Assembly (NCBI RefSeq): GCF_964275005.1
Contig: NC_092702.1
Span: forward strand, 1,899,501 to 1,963,500
DNA length: 64,000 bases
Source of the DNA: Diadema setosum
Taxonomy: Eukaryota > Echinodermata > Echinoidea > Diadematoida > Diadematidae
Reading direction: 5' to 3'
The notes below the pieces were generated by a model. That model saw nothing but the letters and a program-made list of their open reading frames with translations, ran no database searches and had not been told where the DNA came from. Made by a program: the position numbers and the translations under genes. Shown here in pieces: positions 21,712-33,700 of the stretch (position 1 is the first letter of the stretch; each line of letters starts with the position of its first letter).

Positions 21712-24700
21712 CTGTACAGTGAGAAATTGGATGTATCAAATTCAATAATTGGCACAATAAAAGCTTGAAAGAGACAGACTATGTAATGAAAGCAGTATAA
21801 AAGAATGACAGGAGATACCAACTATAGTGTATACAAAAAGAAAATTATGAGTATATAAAATAAGTACATTAGTACTATAAACTGGCCTTTATGTGTATGG
21901 TCTACATTTTGAGTTGCATTCTTTTTGTGCCCTTAGACAAATGAAATTTCAAACTATTCAATATTGCATTCATGATGCAAACATTGATATATTGTAATGA
22001 CAGATATTGATGTTAGTATTCAGTTTGAGGATGGTTAAGTGAAACCAAAGCCTAAACATAAATGTGGACTGAGTGTAAGAAGCAATATCCTTAATAGTCA
22101 AACACATCTATGAAAGTTTAGGAAAATTGACACTCCATTCAAGAGTTACAAATTTTTAAAGTTTTGGTGTCATCAACACTGGATAAGGAGACTACCACAG
22201 TTCACGACGCCATTCTGAACAACAACAAATGTAGCAGTATTCCAAGAGAAAATACCTGAGTTGAATGATTTTAGTGTAAACTGTTTCCTGAGTCATGCTG
22301 CTAATCATTTTTTTCTTCCAATTCATGTGAGCTAATTGTATATTTGTGTTGTGGGAAAAATTGATTACGCACTTAATACGCACTAAAAATCTACAGTGAT
22401 TGGATTAACACTATATGATGAATAATAAATCTACGTAACGTGTGCTACGTTATTGCGACACGACATGACCATGAACCGGTCTGAACTAGATTGTAAGGTC
22501 AAACAACTATGCATGGAAATTTCCACTAGCTATGTAAGGCTGGGAAAATCTTACCGACATTCAATACTGAAACAGTGACAAAAATTAAACTAGCCATTAC
22601 ACAGGGCTACTAAACACAAAGTAATAAGCGGCTAATCGAGCCACTACAGTGTCATTTACAAAAGATGAAGCCACTGCATTTTTTACTTGTGAACATTATT
22701 TACCACTTTTAGTGAACGATCTTTCCAGAAACATACCGCTATCCTTGGTTTTGCCACCGGTCTGCGCCCTGACCCCGGCTGACTGTCCACTACCATTGGA
22801 CTGTCCACTGGCTGACCATCACTCTTACGTTTCCTCGGGACACTAGCCACAGGAGGTGTGTTGATCCTGGGTGCTGGGATGGGCGTCTGCCTGGAGCGAT
22901 GGTGGCGTGACAAGTGGTCATCGTCCTTAGGGGAGGAGTGGTCAAGCGGGGGCGGTATAATCTTCCTGGGTTGTCTCTGTGAAATGAAGGCAAGAATGAT
23001 TTTTTAGGCTACCAATACCTAAGACAGCTTCTTTTCATCCTTATAATAATTAAAAGTATGTTTGATCTACCACAACTGGGAATATCAACAGCTGACAAAT
23101 TTTCAGTCAATGCTAATAATGTGAAATGCAAAGAATTTTTTAAAGTTATTGAAGGTACACATTCGTTGCATTACTACTGTTCATGACTGAATGTATATAA
23201 TTTAACATACAAAACATCATCAAATCTTTTGTTATGAAATGAAAACATGTAGGGAAGATAGTTTTAAAATTAGTCAAACATCATAAGAATACATTGTAAT
23301 CCTTCATACTGAACTGGAAAAATAATGGCATGATGCAAAACATGATGCAACAATTTAGCATTTAGCATCTAGTTCATTCAACACTTTATAAAAACAATAC
23401 AATCAAACAGAGTAAAATACAGGTACATGTACATACAAGTGCATGTCATTAAATACATATAAAAGAGCTATGACATGTCAGGAATTACATACCTCTCTGC
23501 TTGGCGTATTACTGTCCATTTCTATGGGTGAGGAATGGCTTCTTGGCGGGGCGATGAAGGGTGAGTACTTCTTGGGCGGAGCTGTGGGAGCCTTTCGGGT
23601 GGGCGTGATGTTTTGGCTCTGGGCCTGTAGGACGGGCCTCGAAGGAGGGGCGGTGGTAGGCCTATCGGGGCGCTCAGACTTTGACGAGTGGGGTTTTCTC
23701 ACCCTGAGAGAGGCGCGGGGTCGGTTGGGTACCGAGCTGTCCTGCCGCTGGAATCCCAGGCTCCTCGGTGCAGGTGTTGGGATGTTCAAGTCCTGAAAAT
23801 AACAAGAAATTCGTTTCCTAATCATAATAGTTAATTCCAATTGTATCCTAGATAGAGGATGACCACTTCCCAGCACTTTGTTTATTAATATCTACTTTGT
23901 CTTTGAGTGTCAATACACAAATCTACCTATGGCCATGGATGTCAAGTGGTACAGTGATTGGTCTAATGGTCTAATGTTAAACATGGAAGCCACAAAGTTG
24001 ATTTCCTGCAGGATGATTTGTACAGGTCAATAAAGGCCCACATTTACACCACAGCCCTGCTCAATCAGCACAGAATTTTGTATACCAACCCCTCGATCCT
24101 AAGTGGAGGGTGTGGTTACTTATTGCTTAAATTTTCACTGAAGGCACTGTAGATACTCCACTGCACTATTAAATGTAATGAAAAATGTTTTCCTTTGGGT
24201 AAACTCCTCCTCCATCATGTGTTAATCTCAGGTACAGGGATGGAAGAAAGGAAGTGGTATCTTGGAGCATACCATGGATGTTTTGAGATCTTCGCCAAGA
24301 CTGCCGCCGGTGTTGGCTCGTCTTCTTCCGCAGCTGTTCAGGTTATTCATCCCTCTCTCTGTCTCAATCTCACCGTCCTGGTCATCTACTGAGCTTGACT
24401 GAAACAAAACAAAAACAAACAGACCAACCACAGAACATGGATGTCAGTGTTAAGATCATAACAACTACCTGTACATAGGGAAATGATTTAAGCAATGCTG
24501 ACTGCTTCTGAGTTAACGACTGAAAATTTGTAATATCATACCATTACCTGTTTAAGATTATATGGACAATGTACTTGTGAAAGAGAAATGTTTTGTGGAT
24601 AAGAGGTATTTTCAATCACCCTCATATTTACCAAAATGGACTATGCTGACTTTTTTTTTTTTTTGGGGGGGGGGGGGGGGGGCGTGGGTGTGGGTTGGTC

Positions 24701-27700
24701 CCCCACACTGGTCATCTACCAACACAACTGTTCCACAGATATACATCATTGTTTAATACTGGTAACATCCACATACAGTTTACACAAGACTTTCCTCAGA
24801 CTTTTCACTTGGTTTGAAGTGAAATTGATGCCTCTTTTCACTCTCTAGGTCCAAACAACATAGGCTGAGACAATTCCTCCATTCAGTCCTCCCTACAATG
24901 TTTCTCTGACAAACAAAGATTTTACTCAGTCCCACACATAGCATTTGATGCATGCAAATATCATCTCCCTGGCATATTGTAGAGAGGAAATGACAGCTGT
25001 GGCATGGGCATAAGAAAAGATACCGACTCACCATCACTTTCTGAGGTGGAGGGTTGGGAGCCAATCTCTTTTTCCGACTACTGAAGGGTGTCCCCAGTCC
25101 TTTCTATTATCAAAAAAAAAGAATGACAAAGAAATAAAGACATTGTCAAGTGACATGTCTCTTTACTTCAAGGTTTCCAGCAAAATGGAAATACACTACT
25201 CTCTATTTGATTGCATATCAGTGATAGTATATTTGACCCATGCCATTACTCATGGCATACCCAATCAAACAGAACGGTTCTATCATACTCACAGGAAAAT
25301 GTTTCTCGCAATTCTACTCATTAAGGAGAAATATTCCACTTACTTTAACTCCAATTTGAAAACACTACTCTACTCTAGTAGGAAATAATGTGTACATCTG
25401 TTAGATTCTGAGATGAAATTGGCTTTTAAAGGTATCAGCAACACAAATTTGCCCATTATATCCAGGAATTTTGCCTCTCTCAGCTTGAGTCACTAGCACT
25501 GGAGACATGTTTGTGAATCCATTAAATTACAAAATAACAAAACTTTGTATACAAAGGCTAAATTAAAACCGTGCATTTATGTTCCAACCGTGCATTTATG
25601 TTCCATGCATGAGAGTTTGATAACATGAGAACACGAGTATGATGGTAATACTATTCAAAGGCTTTTGAAATAAATTGTGGGTAATATTCACAAGATGCAT
25701 GATCAAAGCCAATGATTTCTGACAAATGCTAACACAAAAATAATGTTCTTCTCCAACAGAAAAGAGACTCTGGCATTGAGACTCATCATGGAAGGGTCCA
25801 AATGGAAATGGCCAATAATGGAGACAACAGACAGTCATGCACATCTAAGCAAATGTTGGAGCCGACGTCGCAAAATGAATACTAACTGTTTTAAGATAAA
25901 AGTAAACAACTCATGCAATTGCACAGCCAATATCATAAGCATGACACATATACTATGTCATGTTTAATACTTGACAAAAGTTTCACTATCTCCACTATAG
26001 AAGTATTTTGGTGCTACTATCCATGAGATGCATAGCTAAGAACAGATGCAAGACTTTTGAAGTTTCAACCAGTCTAGCCAGCTACAAAGCAGTTTTTTTT
26101 TTTTCACAGCATAGTATGAAGGCATGAAAATAAAGATTAAAATCAAATGATATGATCACAGTAAAAAAAAAGTTTTTTTTTTTTTTTTTTTACTGTTGGT
26201 CAACAACTTTTTTTTTTCATTGAAACTGATTTATGTTGATGCATATGTAGGGCAATTAGTCAATCAGTTGCAATGAAAAAACATCTTAACGGAAGAATTT
26301 CATGAATTTGAATCAGTATTGCATTCCAGAGTTGCAGACTACATTTCAGGAGCCTCTTTTTTTTTTGATAAAAAAAATGACAAAACAGAGGTATAGACGA
26401 ATGTAGTGGTAACTTTGCATATGAACATCCCCCAAAAGACAGTGAAAATGTAAATGTAGACAAGGAAATGAGGAGGCACACACCACAATGGCCTCGCCGG
26501 CCGATCGACTCCGTCGATGCTTTCGTGGTCTCTCGCTCGACCTCAGCATCTGAACGGCGTCATCCCGCACCTTGGTGGGTGTTCCCGGCATGTAGCTATT
26601 CTGGGCAAACTAGGCGAATGCAAAGGGCGGGGCAATGAAAAGTGACAACCAGAAGGTATTTAACATGAAATGAATGCAGCATGTGATAAACAGCATTTCT
26701 GCACAAAATAGGGCAAAAAACAGCAATGGATAGATACATCTAAAGCTTCATTTACCCCATCAAGTTTTGAAATGAAGTAGAAAATGTCAACTATCCCCAT
26801 ATGCCATTATGATCCAGAATAAAGTTTATCTTACTACATTTTTCTATTTCAGCAATAAACCTATTACAACTGCAGTTTACTGTTGAATACTTGCAAAAAA
26901 AAAAAAAAATTACACTTTTTTTTCCTTTTTGAAGAGACCAAAACTTTTAGTTGTGGAGCTCATTACATTTTTCATAGTGAAAATTAATTATAAATAGCAA
27001 AGTAGGAAAATTACCTGATTTGTCAGAGTAATGAGATTGAGACTGGCATAAGAAGTTTGAGAGACAGTGAATAAAAAATACAACAACAACAAAAACAGAC
27101 TGGAGGCAGTAGATGGCACAACAAAAAATGTAAATCTAATGAGACAAATCTTCGAATGAGACATAGTTGCAATGTATACAGCAGAAGAGCCACCAGCAGA
27201 GAAAACTCTAACAAGATCTATGCTTGCTCCAAAAAGATGAAATTCTGAATAGAGATGCAAATGTGAATTAAATCGAGGAAGTTGAAAACAGAACAGACCA
27301 AGGTTCAGCCCAGACAGTTATTACAAATAAACAGTGGTCAATACCAACACATCAACACAGGTTTGCAGAGAACACCACCATACCACAATGGTGTCATTTA
27401 CAGTAAAATGGTGTCACAGAGTGAAGTTCTCTCTGGTAGTCTAGAAAGAGGAGTTTGAAGATGAAATATCTGTACTCAGGAAACCTGGGTTATGATAACG
27501 AGAGCCTAGAACAAAGAATGACTGATTTCAATGTGTTGAGTGGATCTAGAGAGAAAACTCAAAGAGATGATGATAGATGATGTACATCTATGAGTCGTTC
27601 ACAGTAGTTCCAATCACCTTTGCAATCAAGGTTCATTGATGAGCACAAAAACGAGATGTTATCACTTGTCCACAATTAACATATTACTCACACAAAAGCC

Positions 27701-30700
27701 CAAATAAAGACACATTTCTCATACTCTAAAATTCATAAGTGTTGAATTCACGGGGGCCATGAAACACACACACACAAGTACACATAAATCATTTACTAGA
27801 AGGAAAGAGTAACACTCAATCTATCACAAAAGTAGAAAAGAAAATGTTGTGAAAATTCTTTCCACTTTCATAAAATCAAATGACATTTCAATCATATTAT
27901 CCGGAAAGAATATCCCCGGCAAGAGGACAAAAAGAAATATCATTATATATGTGTTGCTATTCTATACCAAATAATTTTTACTTCATAGATCTATGTTTTG
28001 GTGAATCTTTTCACAGATATGGTTGCATGAGTTCTTTCACCACAATGCATTGGATCCTGAAAAGGCATGTACATGGTGCCAGTTGTCAAGCAATGCTATA
28101 CAATCTCTTTATATACCCCCTGCCATTTTCATATGAACTTTGGTGAAAATGATCAAACGAGTTTGAATTTCAGGGTTAAAATTCTCAATGATACAAGTTG
28201 ATTCAATAGATTTATGAAATCAACTCTTATGATGACCTTTATTTTATTTTTTTTTAAATCTGGCTATTCAGTTAAGTTGATTTTAAAAGGTTATATTAAA
28301 GAGACAACACTGTAACCTGATTTTCACATCTTTCTGACACTGTAATGGGCAACAAAGAAAAAAAACAACAACAGTTATGTGTAAGACACAGCATCCATGT
28401 GAGAACCATGTGCAGAAACAAAACAAGTGATAAGTGTCACATCAATCAAGAAGATTATCTAATGGCAAGAGCTTGCAATAACATCTTGTAGAATTACTGA
28501 GTTGTAAATGTGAAAATGTCAAATTTGTCCAGTGATGATGCATACCTAACATGCACTGGTCATAGAGGCCAGCAAAGAAGTTTTTATATCACTTTGTAGA
28601 AATAAGACTTTCAGAAGATATACAGAGGTGGGTATGCATAGTTATGGCAAGAAGGCATAGTATTTCAACATAGATTTCAGCACTACAGGCAAGATATGGC
28701 TCAATACTTAAACATGTTTGTTCTTGCATGATCGGCATACTTTTGTAAAGTGAATGACATTCATAATCATGTATGTTCAACAGAATCCATGTTGATACAA
28801 CACTTCTTACACAGTTGTCCAACAGATCCTGCTAAACGATTGACACATGTTTATTTCTGTGGCTGATGAAGAATGGTTTACATGCTTCAATGGAATCACC
28901 ATGGAAACAACACTTGCAGTTGTCCAATAGCTTCTGTTGAGCAAAGAATCTTGGTGAGTCGAATTAGAAAATGGGGAAAACAAATGTGGTGACACATGTT
29001 GAGAGACATCCAATAGTTTTACCATCAGACATTCACTGAAATACTGTCCAAAGTTTTCTGTAACAAAGTGGCGATCACAGACTATCCTTGTCTATATTGA
29101 TTGCCATGACGCTAATTTTTAAAGATAAAAATCCATGCATCTCAGTTTGCAGCTGTTGAGATATATTCTATTTTCTCTTCTGCAACTGAGAAATAATTTA
29201 GAGTCAGAGTTCAGACTTTTTTTTTTTTTTTTTGAGATGTTGAAAGAGAGAATTACGAAACCTTTTATCTTTCTAAAAATTTGTTTGGAAAGCTTTCTTA
29301 CAACTTTCACTAAAGGATGTCCCTCGAAAATTCAATGCTGCAGGAAGTGAGGGGAGAGATGGGATAGGATAGGATGGGATGGGATGGGGTAAAAAGGGTG
29401 AATGGTGTAAGGACGGTCAGTCAACCAAGAAGCAACATGGAATAAAAGTGGATCCATTCTACCTGTCGCAATACTTTTCTCTGCCTCTCACTCTCCTGTG
29501 GAATGTAGACAAACACCAGTAACATCAACAAAAATAGCACAGTGGATGTAACACGAACAGGAAGAGTATATATGATTGTGAAACTACTGTCAAGAAAAGG
29601 AAAGATAGTGAGGAGTACGGGGTAGATATACATAATATAAATTGCAGATACATATCTAAAGATGAATTCCATTTTGATAGTATTAAAACATGAGATGCAT
29701 TAGGAACAGGAACATCGGAAGCTATCCATCACTAGTGACACAGTTTCGTTTGTGACAATGCACAAGTGTGTTCAATATTCAGCTCTTCCACAGCGGAAAA
29801 TAAAAATTTTGTGATGTGGGTCAGTCATCATTTACCCCAGGTAAATGGTCAGCAGACAGCAATTAACCACACATGTCATGTCATGAGAAAGTATGTTGGA
29901 AAACATCAGCTACCACAGCAATTTAGTGGAGAACACCACATATTACAGCCCTTGTTCTTGAGGCATGTGTGAAGGAATAGGAGCCATTTGGAATGTCTGT
30001 GTACATAGATGGATAGCTTCCTTGTGGAAAGGTGATACAATCATGAGTGATGATCTACACTTTTCTATCTGAAGAATTGAGAAATTTTATGGATAATATA
30101 ATATATAAATCACAACATTAAAATGAAGATACATATCGCTAAAAAAAAAAAAATTAGATATTGACTTTCAGAGCACATCAGCTCATTCAAAGAAATCTTT
30201 TACATTTGGAGAATTAAATCATTAGATCTATAATGCCATAACTGTGCTACAAGCTGTGAATATACCATGCAGCAGATTGTGATGTATACCTGCTTCATGA
30301 GTCGTCTCTTCTTGGAGCTGTCCGGCATGGCCTGGACATCAGCGTAGAGTTGAGCGAGGGCCTCCTCCGTGCAATTCTTGCTCTCCTGGACCTTGACCAA
30401 GGCGTGCCCTGGTCTGCTGATGGGCAGCCTGCGGTCACTCTCAAGCTCGTCATCAGACTGGACAGGGCAAGGCATTCAAGAGTTCCATCTCATGAAGTAC
30501 TTATTACATTTAATGTCATTTAACCGCAAAGCAGATACTCCATATGAAGCAAAAACATTACATGAAAGACTTACATGTGTGGATTTGTGTATATGACTGT
30601 CCCTGAAGCATCGATCTTATAAACATATGTTTCAAAGACATTACTCAAGCAAGTTCATCACAGAGGCAGATTTCAGAACTTAGTGACTGATGTAGAATGG

Positions 30701-33700
30701 TGACTAGATCAACCAACTGCTCAAAGCAACAATTCTGTTGAAGTGTATTTCTACTGTTCTAGGAAAAGAACACAATTTTTTTTTCTACCAATATTCTTGT
30801 TGACACATACTTTCTTTCTTCATGCTCAATATGTTGTAAAGAATTTATCTTTTTTGAAATCTCAGTAGAAAGACATCATGTAAAAAATCAAGTCACACTT
30901 ATATTGACAATAATTTCTACCACAGTATGATACATTGCGTCAAGGAGGATGCCTCAAATCGGGCAAGGTGGCGAGAAGGTTTGAGAGACAGAGTGGTTGC
31001 TGTTTCACTTTGAAGAGTGAAGTAAATCCAGTCACCCCTGTTATCAGAGACAAATCTTGATCAACACTGGATGATGATGATTTTAAAGGCTTTAAGTCCA
31101 ATACCCAGAAAGCTGTCATCACTGAATCGATTTGTAACAAATGAAAGTACAACAAAAACCACCGTGTAAAAGGATGAGGTCTACTAGAGGTTACATCTCA
31201 CAGGTATCCCATCTCAGAGCTATCACATGATCTGCCTCATCACATGACTAGAGAGAAAGGGAATACCCCTAAGATTGGACAATACCTTGGCACTGTCCTG
31301 ACAGTCCATCCTTTCATCCTGGTCATCGGGCAGCACACCCCCGTTCTTTACAAACACCTCACATTTCTTCAGCATGCTCTCTGGCACCTGCGAGATTTCA
31401 AACAATATGACACTAGACATTCCAAATCACAAAGATGGTAATGATTTACATACATCTGTTAAATGTATGTCGCGCCCAAAGAGATTTTATTAATATATAG
31501 AGTAGGCAGTCGCTATATGAGTGCATACAAATAGGCGTCCAAAGTTGAAGAGGGAGCGCACCCTCGCATCCAGGCACTGGATCTAAGGCTATGTTCAAGT
31601 AATATCTTCTCATATCATATTTTGATTTTTTATTGATCCTCATAACACATTTTATTTTTCAGAAACGCAATGTGGTTGATTGTTTAGATGATCAATTTCT
31701 ACAATGATATATCATTTGAACCATTTTGTAGAGTCCAGACATTTTTGTTATTCACAAAATAAACATTGGGAACTTGAGTGTAGACTAGAAAGCAGTTGAG
31801 GCATTATGATGTTTGTCTTGCATACATACCCACTTTAATAAGTCATGAAATTAAACAACATAAGCAACATACAGGATTACTTGAACACTGTGACGTAACT
31901 ACAAAACGACACAAGGCTGACTGCGTTGAATATTCAAGTCAAGTGCATTTAACAGAATGCTGCTATCTACTGTTCAATAAATGTGTAGGATCCGAGCAAT
32001 GGCAGCTCCCTTGTGCGGCTGCCTCTGCTACTGGACTACATATACTACCTCTTGTGGTATAATCTCTGTGGTCGAACCTAATGATCCCTGGGAATGGTCT
32101 GTCACTTCTTTAACTTGTGGAAAATTGAGCAAAAAAAATGGGAGTCAAATAACATGTACACTGTAGTTTGCCTCATAAGTGCATCAACCTCTATTGATAA
32201 CAATGTTAACTGATTTCACCACTCTGTAAAACTATTACGACATATATCTTACCTTAAATATGCTATTGAAGTAGCTGATCATGAATTCCACAGCATAATT
32301 GAGTTTGTTGATATACGACTGATCCCTAAGGTCATTTGTTGTCAGCTGAAATCCAAGGAAAGAGAAAAGAGACAAATGTGATTGAATTAAGATCATCAAA
32401 AATTTCAATACGAGAATAGAATTTGAAGTCACTATATGCAGCATGATTAAGATATTGTCCATCCCATTTCTCATATACAGCTGTACCATGAAAATTATCG
32501 ATGTGATACTGTTATCGCATTCATGATCATTTGGGAAAATTTAAAAAATTTTGAGCTCTGATAGTACAGGTTGGAACATGTTGAAGAGAGCACTTACAAG
32601 TTACGATTTTGCTAGTTAGGAATTGCTTCTTACTTTTGAAATGTGCAATTAAAGCATCTCTAAAGTTGTATTCCCTCCTGCTGTTCTCATCGATAAGAAC
32701 AGTGTTAGTTGATTAAATGCATTGATTCCATTCATAGTATCCTGCACTGATGGTCTCCTTTGTATAGAAATAAAGAAAATCAAGCAGAGAAACTGTTTCA
32801 TTGACACAAAACACATGATTGTCATTTGATTGACTTCATGACATGTCAAAATTGTTATTTGTAACAGGCTAAATTCAGAATATGTGTCTGTTTAAAAATC
32901 CCTTACAAGAAGGCTGTCATGAAAAGGAGGGCCGAGGTTCATAAATGCTTACAAATCTTGGCCAGAGAACGTGGGGAGCAAAGAGGATGCCCAGACTGGA
33001 GGCGTTCATCTTGTTTGATTCCTCGTTCTCCGCCACGGTGTTCAGGAGCTCCATGACTTCTCTGAGCAGCTTGTAAGTGCAGGGCTGCAGCATGAGGAAG
33101 AGGTAGCGCAGGGCCTTCACCTGGCTGGTGGTACGGGTGGCCCGGATCCGCCCCAGCATCTCAGGGGTGTGGTGGGGGAGTACCTCAAGTTTGTAGGTGA
33201 GATCTGGATAGGAGGAGGGGGTTGGGGAGTAGAAGCAAAAAAGGAAATACATGTACATATGTAAATGCACAAGTGAAATTCTAAGCTCTATAGATTTTAC
33301 CTTGAAGTGTGGCTACATGTATTATCTCTCCATGCAATGTTGTAGAACACTGCGTTCATGCATGTAATATATTTTTGGAGCAATTTGTCAAAAGGTTGTG
33401 CAAACCTTGTGGACTTTAACACAGTCTCATTCCAACTCTTACATAACAAAGCTGGAATGCTCTTGGTACATGTACGACATTGGTCATGATAACCTAAGTC
33501 GGTAGTAAATAATGGAAGACATCATATATTTCAAAATATAACTAATACATTATGAAGTAATACATGTCACATTAAAGAATGAAATGTAATGACCCCATAA
33601 TCATTACTCCTTGTATAACTTTAAAAGGGAAATTATACTTGAGAAATCATGAAAATGAAGAATAGAGAAATTAATGTAACCAATAAGAAATATAATCTTG

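Noticed and set aside
23443-23796. 117-codon plus-strand frame, Gly/Leu-rich
   Set aside because: Antisense of ARHGAP19 exon 12; the minus strand has matching splice signals and phase.
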